Positions 42,771-51,419 of a stretch of 64,000 bases of DNA are shown one piece after another (positions within the stretch are counted from its first letter, which is position 1; each line of letters opens with the position of its first letter). This DNA comes from JBBRNH01 sp038230415 (GTDB lineage Bacteria; Bacteroidota; Bacteroidia; Cytophagales; Spirosomataceae). Under the pieces are notes generated by a model that saw only the letters and a list, made by a program, of their open reading frames with translations, was not told where the DNA came from and ran no database searches. The position numbers were made by a program, and so were the translations under genes. The DNA lies in the NCBI GenBank assembly GCA_038230415.1, contig JBBRNH010000005.1:1-64000 (forward strand), written 5' to 3'.

Positions 42771-44309
42771 ATGAAAAGCAACTGGAAAATAATGATGGCG
42801 GTGGCTCTCTTAGCGAGCGTCGTCACCTTAGCGGCCTACACCCTGCTCGGTTTCGGTCGGCGCGACGTGATCATGAACGAGTCCTCGCCGGTGTCGCAGG
42901 TCACAAACCGGCTCATCGGCAACGGCGTTCCGGGCGGGCCGGTCAGCGACTTTTCGTATGCCGCCGAAGCCGTAACGCCTATGGTGGTTCATATCCGCAC
43001 CACCATGACCCGCACCGTGAGTCAACGCCAACAGCAACAAATGCCCGATATTTTCCGGGATTTTTTCGGCGATGAATTCGGTCAGGGACAAGGCCAGGGT
43101 CGGCCCCGCAAAGAGCAGGGGCAGGCATCGGGTTCGGGCGTGATTATCTCCAAAGATGGCTACATCGTTACCAATAACCACGTGGTGCAGGATGCCAGTC
43201 AGGTTGAGGTGGTGATGACCGACAAGCGCAGTTTTACGGCTAAAGTAATTGGTACTGACCCGCTTACAGATTTGGCCGTAATCAAAATTGACGCAACGAA
43301 TCTGCCTGCCATCACTCTTGGCGATTCTGACGCGCTCAAACTTGGCGAATGGGTGTTAGCCGTTGGCTATCCCCTCGATCTTGAATCAACCGTTACGGCG
43401 GGTATCGTGAGTGCGAAAGGCCGCCGGATTGGGATTCTCGATCAAAACATTGATCAGACGGTTGAAAAACCGGATTCTCCCGTCGAGTCGTTTATCCAGA
43501 CCGATGCCGCTATCAATCCCGGCAATTCGGGCGGTGCGCTCGTGAACCTACGGGGCGAACTAATCGGAATCAACTCGGCAATTGCTTCGGCCACCGGCTA
43601 TTACAGTGGTTACGGCTTTGCGGTGCCGGTGTCACTCGTGAAAAAGGTAACGGCAGACCTGCTCAAATTCGGCAACGTGCAGCGCGGCTACCTCGGCATT
43701 GTACCGATTGAACTCGACAGCAAAAAGGCAAAAGAGTTTGGCGCGAAAGTAGGCCGGGGCATCTACGTGAAAGAACTGCCATCGGGCAGCGCGGCTGAGT
43801 CAGCGGGTATCAAAACCGGCGACGTGATCGTGAAAATGGAGGGTCAGCCGCTCGATTCTGACGCACAGATGCGCGAGATCATCGGTCGCCGTCGGCCCGG
43901 CGATGTGGTTAATCTGACCGTCAACCGCAACGGCTCTGAGCAGGATTTGAAAGTTGAACTTCGGAATCGCAACGGTGGCCGCGACGTGATTCGGAAGGCC
44001 GACGTAGCGGCAGCCGCAACAACATCATCGCTCAAATCGCTCGGTGCTGATTTTGAGGAGCTTTCGGTCAAAGAAGCCCAGCAGCTCGGCGTGAACGGCG
44101 GCATCCGGGTCAAGAAAATTTATGATGGAAAGCTCGCCGAGACCGACATCGAAGAAGGGTTTATCGTGGTGAAAGCCAACGGCAAAAACGTCAGAACCAC
44201 CAAAGATTTGCAGGCAATCATGGCTGCGGTTAAATCGGGTGAAGGCTTGATGTTGATCGGGATGTATCCCAACTCGTCGCGGATGTACTATTACGCCGTG
44301 CCGATCTAA
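42771..44309 (+). CDS. HtrA/DegP-type periplasmic serine protease
   Basis: 512 residues. One N-terminal membrane segment (IMMAVALLASVVTLAAYTLLG) and a trypsin-like domain with catalytic His137 (VTNNHVV), Asp167 (LTDLAV) and Ser253 (NPGNSGGAL). Two PDZ domains follow (~300-390 and ~415-512), the first with GYLGIVPI and GSAAESAGIKTGDV. A Gln-rich insert (QRQQQQMPDIFRDFFG) is the regulatory LA-like loop. The family degrades misfolded envelope proteins. It starts 145 nt after the DUF1080 gene; a palindrome follows. Confidence 0.95.
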   Translation: MKSNWKIMMAVALLASVVTLAAYTLLGFGRRDVIMNESSPVSQVTNRLIGNGVPGGPVSDFSYAAEAVTPMVVHIRTTMTRTVSQRQQQQMPDIFRDFFGDEFGQGQGQGRPRKEQGQASGSGVIISKDGYIVTNNHVVQDASQVEVVMTDKRSFTAKVIGTDPLTDLAVIKIDATNLPAITLGDSDALKLGEWVLAVGYPLDLESTVTAGIVSAKGRRIGILDQNIDQTVEKPDSPVESFIQTDAAINPGNSGGALVNLRGELIGINSAIASATGYYSGYGFAVPVSLVKKVTADLLKFGNVQRGYLGIVPIELDSKKAKEFGAKVGRGIYVKELPSGSAAESAGIKTGDVIVKMEGQPLDSDAQMREIIGRRRPGDVVNLTVNRNGSEQDLKVELRNRNGGRDVIRKADVAAAATTSSLKSLGADFEELSVKEAQQLGVNGGIRVKKIYDGKLAETDIEEGFIVVKANGKNVRTTKDLQAIMAAVKSGEGLMLIGMYPNSSRMYYYAVPI

Positions 44310-44313
44310 AGCG

Positions 44314-44445
44314 AGTAGAAACAGAGTAGGAACGCAGATGACGCAGATTTAACGGATTTACACAGATTTTTTTCACCATGATGAAAAAAGAATCTGCGAG
44401 AATCCCTCAAATCTGTGTCATCTGCGTTCCTACTCTGTTTCTACT
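44314..44445. repeat. Inverted repeat of the ACGCAGATTT family, abutting a start codon
   Basis: Arms 44314-44350 and 44409-44445 match at 36 of 37 positions around a 58-nt interior that contains a second partial pairing. The right arm ends at the base before ATG 44446, so the hairpin would lie in the leader of the kinase mRNA. Confidence 0.9.
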
Positions 44446-45900
44446 ATGCTCGTTTATCTCGGTGTCGACATCGGCACCACCAACGTCAAGGCCATCGCCA
44501 TGCTGCCCGATTCGATGCGGATTGTGGCCCACGCATCGGCACCGCTCGATACCCTGAACCCCGCGCCCGACCGCGCCGAACAAGACCCCGCCGAACTTTG
44601 GGCCGCGTTTATGGCCGTCATGCGCGAGGTGTGCCGCGAGGTAACCGACAAGAAACACACCATTGCGTCGGTGTCGTTCAGCACGGCTATGCACAGCCTG
44701 ATGGCACTTGATGGCTCTAACAAACCGCTGACCAACATGGTGTTATGGGCCGACAACCGCGCCGAAGCCGAGGCCGATATATTGGTCAAACAGCCGCTCC
44801 TTGCCTGCGATTTATACGCGGAAACCGGCGTTCCGATGCACCCCATGTTGCCGCTCTGCAAACTCATGTTCTGGCAACGCACCGAACCCGATTTGTTGAC
44901 AAAATCGGCCAAGTTTGTTTCGATCAAAGAATTTCTGTGGCATAAACTCACCGGCGAGTTTGCCGTTGATTATTCTATTGCCAACGCCACTGGCCTGTTC
45001 AACACCGCCCGGCTGACCTGGAGCGATATAGCCCTGCAACTGGCCGGTGTCCGGGCCGACCAACTGTCCGAACCCGTTCCGACAACGCACCGCCATCCCT
45101 ACCGCCCCGGCCCCGACACCCTCGGTTTACCCGCGCAAACCCCGCTGCTAATCGGTGCGTCTGACGGTTGTCTGGCAAACTTGGGCGCGGGGGCCGTTGG
45201 CGCGGGCATTACCACCATCACTATCGGCACGAGCGGGGCCGTGCGGCAAACGGTGCGGCAGCCCCTCCGCGACGAACACGGACGGCTGTTTTGCTATATT
45301 CTTGACAACGGGTATTATGTGGTGGGCGGGCCAACCAACAACGGAGCCAATGTATTGCAATGGTTATCAGAAAACCTGACCCGGCAGCGCAGCAGTGGGG
45401 TACTATCTGAAGCCGCCACCGCCCCGCCCGGAGCCGACGGGCTGCTGTTTTTGCCGTATCTCCTCGGCGAACGCGCCCCACTCTGGAACGCCCACGTGCG
45501 GGGGGCGTATCTGAACGTGAGCGGGCAACACACGCGGGCGCATTTCACGCGGGCCGCGCTCGAAGGTGTGCTATTCAATCTGTTGACTATCAATCAACTG
45601 CTCGATCAGCAAACCGTTCCGACGCACGTGATTCATGCCAACGGCGGGTTTGCTCAATCGGCTTTCTGGGTGCAGATGCTGGCCGATATTGCCGGGGTTC
45701 CCGTGCGGCTCAACGCCAGCAATGAGAGCGCGGCTATCGGAGCTATTTTGCTCAATCTGAAAGCGGATGGTGTAGTTGGCTCGCTCGACGAAGCAGCCGG
45801 ACGAGTGACGTTTGGGCCAACGTTTTTGCCCGATGCGGGGCGGCACGAAACCTACCAAACTACGTTCGATAAATTCAGGCAGGCAATTGGGTTGTTTTGA
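44446..45900 (+). CDS. FGGY-family carbohydrate kinase (gluconokinase-like)
   Basis: 484 residues. The ATPase core has LGVDIGTTNVKAIAM (phosphate 1), FSTAMHSLMALDG, ADNRAEAEAD, GASDGCLANLGAGAVG and GTSGAVR (phosphate 2), and a late NGGFAQSAFWVQMLADIAG. The FSTAMHSL and ADNR combination points to gluconokinase within FGGY kinases, though xylulokinase cannot be excluded. It phosphorylates a sugar acid or sugar in the cytosol. No transporter or regulator is adjacent. Confidence 0.88.
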   Translation: MLVYLGVDIGTTNVKAIAMLPDSMRIVAHASAPLDTLNPAPDRAEQDPAELWAAFMAVMREVCREVTDKKHTIASVSFSTAMHSLMALDGSNKPLTNMVLWADNRAEAEADILVKQPLLACDLYAETGVPMHPMLPLCKLMFWQRTEPDLLTKSAKFVSIKEFLWHKLTGEFAVDYSIANATGLFNTARLTWSDIALQLAGVRADQLSEPVPTTHRHPYRPGPDTLGLPAQTPLLIGASDGCLANLGAGAVGAGITTITIGTSGAVRQTVRQPLRDEHGRLFCYILDNGYYVVGGPTNNGANVLQWLSENLTRQRSSGVLSEAATAPPGADGLLFLPYLLGERAPLWNAHVRGAYLNVSGQHTRAHFTRAALEGVLFNLLTINQLLDQQTVPTHVIHANGGFAQSAFWVQMLADIAGVPVRLNASNESAAIGAILLNLKADGVVGSLDEAAGRVTFGPTFLPDAGRHETYQTTFDKFRQAIGLF

Positions 45901-45904
45901 GTAG

Positions 45905-45931
45905 TTAGCCTGTTAAAATCTGGTACTTTTG
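45905..45931 (+). promoter_or_regulatory. Promoter candidate for the S53-like peptidase gene
   Basis: TACTTTTG at 45924-45931 matches TAnnTTTG; a TTA at 45905-45907 stands in for the -33 TTG (spacing 16). ATG 45957 is 25 nt downstream. Confidence 0.45.
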
Positions 45932-45956
45932 TCGTATCACTCGATAACACACGACC

Positions 45957-48002
45957 ATGAAGCCGCTCCTCTACCTCTTTTTTGTGCTGATTTTCAGCGT
46001 AGTGACCCACGCGCAAACGCTCCCCGCCAAAGCACCCGATTCAAAACTTGATGGAAAACTGCGCGACCTCTCAGACTCGTACAAACTCAACAAAAGTATT
46101 GATTCGGCCAGTATAAAATCTACACTTATCAACGTTGACAAAAACACGGGCCGGGTGTTGGTCAATGCCGTTGCCGACGATGACACCACCGCGCTGAAAG
46201 CGGACTTGATCCAGGCCGGGGCCGAGATTGTCAGCAGCTACGGACGCATCATTACGTGTTGGGTTCCGGTTGCGGCCCTGCCCGCCCTCGAAAAACTCAC
46301 TACCGCCCGCATGATTCAGCCCGCTTACCGCCCGCGCCGACGAACCGGGCCGGTAAACAGCCAGGGCGATGCGGCACAACGGTCAGACATTGCCCGGACG
46401 CAGTTTGGCGTAACCGGGCAGGGCGTGAAAGTTGGCGTGTTGTCTGACAGCTACAATGCGAAGGCCGGTGCGCCCGCCAGTGTTACGGTTGGCGAGCTTC
46501 CCGGCGTTGGCAATCCCAACGGATTCACCACTGCCGTAACCAATCTGCTTGATTACACCGCTACGGGTGCATCAGATGAGGGCCGGGCCATGCTCGAAAT
46601 TATCCACGATGTAGCACCGGGCGCACAACTCTATTTCAGAACGGCCAACATTTCCGAAACCGACTTTGCCACAGGTATTCAGCAGTTGGCTACGGCAGGT
46701 TGTAAAGTCATTATTGATGACATTGGGTATTTCGCAGAACCGTTTTTTCAGGATGGCATCATTGCCCAAAGTGTTGATAACGTGAAAGCAAACAATGGGG
46801 TCACGTATTTTTCGGCAGCCGGTAACTCCGCCGATGCGTCGTATGAAAATGCGTATAAATCATCAACATTCAAACCATTATCATACACATCAGCAACGGC
46901 TCACAACTTTGGTACGGCAGGAACTCCAGTGTATTTTCTACCGATTCAAATACCGGCAGGGGGCAGCACCATTCTGAGTTTTCAATGGGACGACCCGTTT
47001 TTCTCGGTTAGTGGTGGCACCGGAACCCGGGGCGATTTAGATATTTATCTGCTGAAACAAATCCCGGCCTCCACGCCTTTCAACCCCAGCACCAGTACGC
47101 TCGTAGCTGCTGCCAGTCAAGACGGTAATATAAATGGCGACGCACTCGAAATTCTCAGCTACGATAACACCACAGGTTCAAGCCAGACATACTACGTGCT
47201 GATTACGAAATATTCGGGAGTAAGCCCAACCCGCCTGAAGTTTGTCGAAAATGCAGATAGCTTTTTTCCGGCATCGGCATCGGGTATTGTTGGCATCAAC
47301 GCCAGCACCTGCTACGGCCATCCCAACGCTGCCGGGGCCATTGCTACCGGAGCCGCGCCGTTTACCAAAACCCCGGCCTACGGCGTGAACCCGCCCGAAA
47401 TCGAGAGTTTCTCATCGAAAGGCGGCACACCCATTTATTTCTCGACAACAGGCGCACGACTCGCAACGCCCGTAACCCGGCAAAAGCCGGAAGTCACAGC
47501 TCCCGATGGTGGCAATACGTCTTTTTTTGTCAATGATTCAAGCATTGACCCCGATATCTTTCCCAACTTTTTTGGTACCTCGGCAGCCGCACCCCACGCC
47601 GGGGCTGTAGCCGCGCTGATGATTCAGGCCAAACCTACGCTCACGCCCAACGATGCCAAAACGGCCCTGATTGCTTCGTGTGTTGATATGGACGACCCAA
47701 CAACCGCAGGCTTCGATGTTGGCTTCGATTTTTTCACCGGCTACGGACTCATCCGGGCTGATGTTGCGGTGCAGTCGGTTCTGCCGCCGGTTGTGGTTTG
47801 CACATCGTTGGGGTCGGGCAGTTGGGGCAGCACGGGTACATGGTCTTGCGGCTTCGTGCCGTTGGTTACTACACCCGTTACCATCAATGCCAGCCATATC
47901 ATAACCATAGACGGGATCACGGCCAAAGCCAAGAAGGTGCAGTATGCCAGTACGGGAAAAATTCAATTCCTGAACAATGGTAAACTCAGCTTTATACCGT
48001 AG
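45957..48002 (+). CDS. Secreted S8/S53-like serine peptidase
   Basis: 681 residues with a signal peptide (LLYLFFVLIFSVVTHAQ). The subtilase core has Asp164 (GVLSDSYN), a DEGRAMLEIIHDVAPG segment where the subtilisin HGT-type His is replaced by Glu208, Asp254/255 in VIIDDIGYF, and Ser542 in GTSAAAPHAG. This matches the sedolisin-like (S53-like) subgroup where Glu replaces His. A central insert (~300-440) resembles a pre-peptidase C-like beta domain. The C-terminus has a short GSWGSTGTWSCG module but no T9SS tail, so the secretion route beyond Sec is unclear. Confidence 0.85.
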   Translation: MKPLLYLFFVLIFSVVTHAQTLPAKAPDSKLDGKLRDLSDSYKLNKSIDSASIKSTLINVDKNTGRVLVNAVADDDTTALKADLIQAGAEIVSSYGRIITCWVPVAALPALEKLTTARMIQPAYRPRRRTGPVNSQGDAAQRSDIARTQFGVTGQGVKVGVLSDSYNAKAGAPASVTVGELPGVGNPNGFTTAVTNLLDYTATGASDEGRAMLEIIHDVAPGAQLYFRTANISETDFATGIQQLATAGCKVIIDDIGYFAEPFFQDGIIAQSVDNVKANNGVTYFSAAGNSADASYENAYKSSTFKPLSYTSATAHNFGTAGTPVYFLPIQIPAGGSTILSFQWDDPFFSVSGGTGTRGDLDIYLLKQIPASTPFNPSTSTLVAAASQDGNINGDALEILSYDNTTGSSQTYYVLITKYSGVSPTRLKFVENADSFFPASASGIVGINASTCYGHPNAAGAIATGAAPFTKTPAYGVNPPEIESFSSKGGTPIYFSTTGARLATPVTRQKPEVTAPDGGNTSFFVNDSSIDPDIFPNFFGTSAAAPHAGAVAALMIQAKPTLTPNDAKTALIASCVDMDDPTTAGFDVGFDFFTGYGLIRADVAVQSVLPPVVVCTSLGSGSWGSTGTWSCGFVPLVTTPVTINASHIITIDGITAKAKKVQYASTGKIQFLNNGKLSFIP

Positions 48003-48061
48003 TGCATCGGTTTGGTTGTTGGGCCGTTTGGTTGTTTGTTTGCACGAAACTACCAGAGACC

Positions 48062-48385
48062 ATGAATCCAGAAACCCCCCGTCCCGAAGGGTCAATTGAT
48101 GTTGAACTGACCGAAGAAATTGCCGAAGGTATTTATGCCAACCTCGCCATGATTGCCCACTCGAACAGCGAGTTTATACTGGATTTTATCCGGCTCATGC
48201 CCGGCGTTCCGAAAGCCAAAGTTAAAGCCCGGATTATCCTGACTCCCGAACACGCCAAACGGCTCTTAGACGCACTCGCCGAGAATATTGGCCGGTACGA
48301 AGAAGCGTTCGGCGACATCAGCCAGCCCGCCGACAATGCGTTCCGGTTTCCGGGCGGGTTCAGCGGCCCGGTGGGGCAGGCGTGA
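48062..48385 (+). CDS. DUF3467 domain protein
   Basis: 107 residues from ATG 48062 (MNPETPRP). The segment IDVELTEEIAEGIYANLAMIAHSNSEFILDFIRLMPG with later KARIILTPEHAKRLLDAL is the DUF3467 signature, found in a family of small cytosolic proteins of unknown function. The ORF extends back into the peptidase gene, but the upstream region is not family-like. It ends where an inverted repeat starts. Confidence 0.85.
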   Translation: MNPETPRPEGSIDVELTEEIAEGIYANLAMIAHSNSEFILDFIRLMPGVPKAKVKARIILTPEHAKRLLDALAENIGRYEEAFGDISQPADNAFRFPGGFSGPVGQA

Positions 48386-48471
48386 AAAAGTGGCAAGTGA
48401 TTAGTGGTCAGTGGTCAGCCTATCTGCGGGAGCTAACTTGCCACTAATCACTTGCCGCTAACCACTTTTTT
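48385..48471. repeat. Inverted repeat overlapping the rpsL promoter
   Basis: Left arm 48385-48407 and right arm 48441-48471 pair over 23 nt, the right arm carrying a 7-8-nt insertion (GGTTAGC type). The left arm begins on the last base of the DUF3467 stop codon; the right arm contains the rpsL -33 TTG. Confidence 0.85.
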
Positions 48472-48481
48472 CTTACCTTTG
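48452..48481 (+). promoter_or_regulatory. Promoter of rpsL-rpsG
   Basis: TTG at 48452-48454 and TACCTTTG at 48474-48481 are 19 nt apart, an exact match to the Bacteroidota consensus. The leader is about 40 nt. Confidence 0.75.
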
Positions 48482-48526
48482 CACCCTCAATTTTTGGCAG
48501 AGACAGAATTTTAACTAAGACAACGA

Positions 48527-48955
48527 ATGCCTACCATACAACAGTTAGTGCGTAAAGGCCGCGAGAAACTGATTGACAAATCTAAATCGCCCGCTTTGGA
48601 TTCCTGCCCGCAACGGCGGGGGGTGTGTACCCGGGTGTACACCACCACGCCCAAGAAACCAAACTCGGCCCTGCGGAAGGTGGCGCGGGTGCGGTTAACC
48701 AATCAGAAAGAAGTCAACGCCTACATTCCGGGCGAAGGCCACAACCTCCAGGAACACTCAATTGTGTTGATTCGCGGTGGCCGGGTGAAAGACCTGCCGG
48801 GAGTACGGTATCACATTGTTCGGGGTGCGCTCGACACGGCTGGCGTAAGTGGCCGGTTGCAAAGCCGCTCGAAATACGGCGCGAAACGCCCCAAACCAGG
48901 TCAGGCACCCGTTGTTAAAGGCGGCAAAGGCGCACCAGCCAAGAAGAAAAAGTAA
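48527..48955 (+). CDS. rpsL: 30S ribosomal protein S12
   Basis: 142 residues, matching S12 over its length (PTIQQLVRKGREKL, TTTPKKPNSALRKVARVRLTN, EGHNLQEHSIVLIRGGRVK, DLPGVRYHIVRGALD). Lys44 in PKKPNS is the wild-type residue at the classic streptomycin-resistance position, and the Asp in KDLPGVRYH is the one that is methylthiolated in E. coli. The C-terminal Lys-rich tail (GAPAKKKK) is longer than in E. coli. rpsG follows 64 nt later. Confidence 0.99.
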   Translation: MPTIQQLVRKGREKLIDKSKSPALDSCPQRRGVCTRVYTTTPKKPNSALRKVARVRLTNQKEVNAYIPGEGHNLQEHSIVLIRGGRVKDLPGVRYHIVRGALDTAGVSGRLQSRSKYGAKRPKPGQAPVVKGGKGAPAKKKK

Positions 48956-49019
48956 GTGAAAGAACTGGGCGTTGCAAGATTACCCCAGAGTAAGATTTAA
49001 CATCTGAAGAAACAAAACT

Positions 49020-49487
49020 ATGCGTAAGTCAAAACCACCCAAACGATACGTGTTGCCCGATCCTAAATACAAGGAGGTACTCGTAACCAAGTTTGTGAAC
49101 AACCTGATGTATGAAGGCAAGAAAAGCCTGGCGTACTCTATTTTTTATGATGCCCTCGATGTGGTAGCCAAGCGCACCAACGAGAGCGGTCTCGACACCT
49201 GGAAAAAAGCCCTCAACAACATCATGCCAACGGTTGAGGTAAAAAGCCGCCGGGTTGGTGGGGCAACGTTTCAGGTGCCAACCGAAGTCCGGGCCGACCG
49301 CAAGGTAGCTGTGGGCATGAAGTGGCTCATCAAATACGCCCGTTCACGGGGCGAGAAAACCATGGTTGACCGGCTTGCTGCCGAGATTGTGGCGGCTGCA
49401 AAAGGTGAGGGCGCGGCTGTGAAAAAGAAAGACGATACGCACCGCATGGCCGAGGCTAACAAGGCATTCTCACACTTCCGGTTCTAA
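49020..49487 (+). CDS. rpsG: 30S ribosomal protein S7
   Basis: 155 residues with S7 hallmarks: LPDPKYKEVLVTKFVNNLMYEGKKS, NIMPTVEVKSRRVGGATFQVP and AEANKAFSHFRF. It binds 16S rRNA helices 28-29 and nucleates the head of the 30S subunit. A strong terminator follows, so the fusA/tuf genes that often belong to this operon are not next to it. Confidence 0.99.
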   Translation: MRKSKPPKRYVLPDPKYKEVLVTKFVNNLMYEGKKSLAYSIFYDALDVVAKRTNESGLDTWKKALNNIMPTVEVKSRRVGGATFQVPTEVRADRKVAVGMKWLIKYARSRGEKTMVDRLAAEIVAAAKGEGAAVKKKDDTHRMAEANKAFSHFRF

Positions 49488-49526
49488 ACAAACTAAATTC
49501 GTTTCCTGCCAGAAACTGATACACAG

Positions 49527-49553
49527 CGGCTCCCAACGGGAGCCGTTTTTTTT
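49527..49553 (+). terminator. Strong terminator after rpsG
   Basis: CGGCTCCC-AAC-GGGAGCCG followed by eight T. The perfect 8-bp stem ends the rpsL-rpsG transcript 40 nt after the stop codon. Confidence 0.9.
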
Positions 49554-49657
49554 CGGCCACATATTCTTAGGCAACGGCCCCGCCACAGCCGCAAACAAAC
49601 CGTTGTTGCAAAACGCACCGACCGCGTTGGTCTCCCGCGCCCGCAATCAGTTTTGCC

Positions 49658-50965
49658 ATGAATGCCGCTTCGCCAGTCAGTGTAGCCCGTTTGGGTTCGT
49701 CGCTCGTTTTGAGCGAAAGCCGGGCTTTGCGTTACACCACATTTTTCTATTTGTACGTAATGCAGGGCATTCCGTCGGGCTTTGCCCTGACGGCCCTTGC
49801 CAATTACCTCACTGCCGAAGGTGTAAACTCGGCTACCATCGGCTCATTTATAGCCGTTGTGGGCTTGCCCTGGGCGTTTCAGTTTGTATGGGGGCCGGTC
49901 ATTGACCGCTACCAACGTTCGCCAATGGGTCGCCGACGGCCCTGGGTTATCCTGTCGCAGACGCTGGCGTTTCTGGCCTCGCTGGGGGTTGTTCTGGTTG
50001 GCGATCCGATGAAAAACTTACCGGCCCTGGGCATCGCGTTTTTTATTCATAGTGTATTTGCCTCCGTACAGGATGCCAGTGTTGATGCCCTGGCAATCTC
50101 GGTCATTCCCGAAAACGAGCGGGGCCGCATCAATGCGTTTATGCGGGGCGGTTTTCTGGTTGGCACGGGTGTGGGGGCCGCCGTGCTGTCGTCCGTCATC
50201 CGAAAATACGGGTTTACCGATGCGGCTATTGTCCAGTCAGTGACGCTGCTGACTGGTACGATTATCACGTTTTTTATCCGCGAACGCCCCGGCGATACGC
50301 TATTACCAACACAAAATCGCCCGCCGGGTAATCCCGAAAGAGCGGCCCCAACCCGGCATGACCACACCTTTCGATGGCTTTTTACCGAGCTTTTTCGGGG
50401 CTTGTTTTCGCGGCAAAGTCTGCGACTGTTTGGGCCAATTGTGGCCGTTTACTTAGCCAACAGCATTTTTATCCGGGCTTATAACTACCACCTGATTCAA
50501 AAAATGGGCTGGGCCGACACCGATGTTTCCGTTCTGACCGGCACCTACGGCATGATTGTCGCGCTGGCTGTTGCTCTCACCGGCGGTTTCTTAGTCGACC
50601 GTTTTGGGGCGCGTCGGCTGCTGGGCGGCATAATTCTGGCAATTGCGGTTTATCTGATTGGCTTTAATCTGCTGGCAGAGTTTTGGGCAAACACAGGCCT
50701 GGCCCGCACGGGTTTGGTAGCGCTGTATTTTATGGACCCCAGCCTGAGCGCGGTGGCAATGCCGGTGCTGATGAGCATCTGCCGCCCCGGAGTCGAAGGC
50801 TCGCAGTTCACGACGTACATGGCCCTGATTAACCTCTGCGACATTGTGGGTGCGTATCTGTCGGGCCACGCGATGACGTTTTTCACTGCCCCCACGCTTG
50901 GTTTGCTGGCCGGGAGCATCGTGGCCGGGGTGTTGCTGGTTGTGGTGCTACGCCGGGGAAAATAG
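49658..50965 (+). CDS. MFS transporter (AmpG/PAT-like)
   Basis: 435 residues with 12 hydrophobic helices. The opening YLYVMQGIPSGFALTALANYL, the loop VDRYQRSPMGRRRPW and FASVQDASVDALAISVI match the AmpG/PAT group of MFS carriers. AmpG members import muropeptides (GlcNAc-anhydroMurNAc-peptides) for cell-wall recycling, but PAT members have other substrates. No ampD/nagZ gene is adjacent. It starts 105 nt after the rpsG terminator. Confidence 0.85.
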   Translation: MNAASPVSVARLGSSLVLSESRALRYTTFFYLYVMQGIPSGFALTALANYLTAEGVNSATIGSFIAVVGLPWAFQFVWGPVIDRYQRSPMGRRRPWVILSQTLAFLASLGVVLVGDPMKNLPALGIAFFIHSVFASVQDASVDALAISVIPENERGRINAFMRGGFLVGTGVGAAVLSSVIRKYGFTDAAIVQSVTLLTGTIITFFIRERPGDTLLPTQNRPPGNPERAAPTRHDHTFRWLFTELFRGLFSRQSLRLFGPIVAVYLANSIFIRAYNYHLIQKMGWADTDVSVLTGTYGMIVALAVALTGGFLVDRFGARRLLGGIILAIAVYLIGFNLLAEFWANTGLARTGLVALYFMDPSLSAVAMPVLMSICRPGVEGSQFTTYMALINLCDIVGAYLSGHAMTFFTAPTLGLLAGSIVAGVLLVVVLRRGK

Positions 50966-51419
50966 CCCAAAAGAAAATCAGTTTACCGTGTGCAATCCGG
51001 TTATCGGTTGCATCTATTGGTTGAATATGGCCTATTCGTTCGTCAATCGGTAATCAATCTTACACGCTTAACAAAAACTTTATGAACAAAGCACCCCCCA
51101 ATTCTCCCAAACGGTTTCATCTTCCCCCCGCGACTCAAGAGGGGCGGACAGGCTGAAAAACAAGTCATTACTACACACTCGGTCGGGCTACGGCGGGGGA
51201 TGGCAGTATCGGATTAGTCCAACTCTTTATTATCGGGTTGCAACCGGAAATATTTTTTTGGTGGATAGGTTTGCGTTGTATAGAGCAAAAAAACATAGCT
51301 TTGTGAACGCTTTGAAGCCAGATAGCCAAAATATTATTAATGTAAATCCGGCTAATCTAAAATTTTTACGTTTTTTTACTGCCAAAACCAATTTTCAATT
51401 TAACCCTTTTTGTAGTTCA
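50966..51419. other. 454-nt intergenic region upstream of exbB
   Basis: No convincing coding ORF; the exbB frame is open upstream of 51420, but its first ~54 codons are not ExbB-like. The right part is strongly AT-rich and holds the promoter candidate at 51270-51303. A C-rich run near 51093-51135 and G-rich run near 51140-51150 are unexplained. Confidence 0.5.
51270..51303 (+). promoter_or_regulatory. Promoter candidate for the exbB cluster
   Basis: TTTG at 51270-51273 and TAGCTTTG at 51296-51303 are 22 nt apart, within the range for TTTG-N-TAnnTTTG. Leader to ATG 51420 is about 110 nt. Confidence 0.6.
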
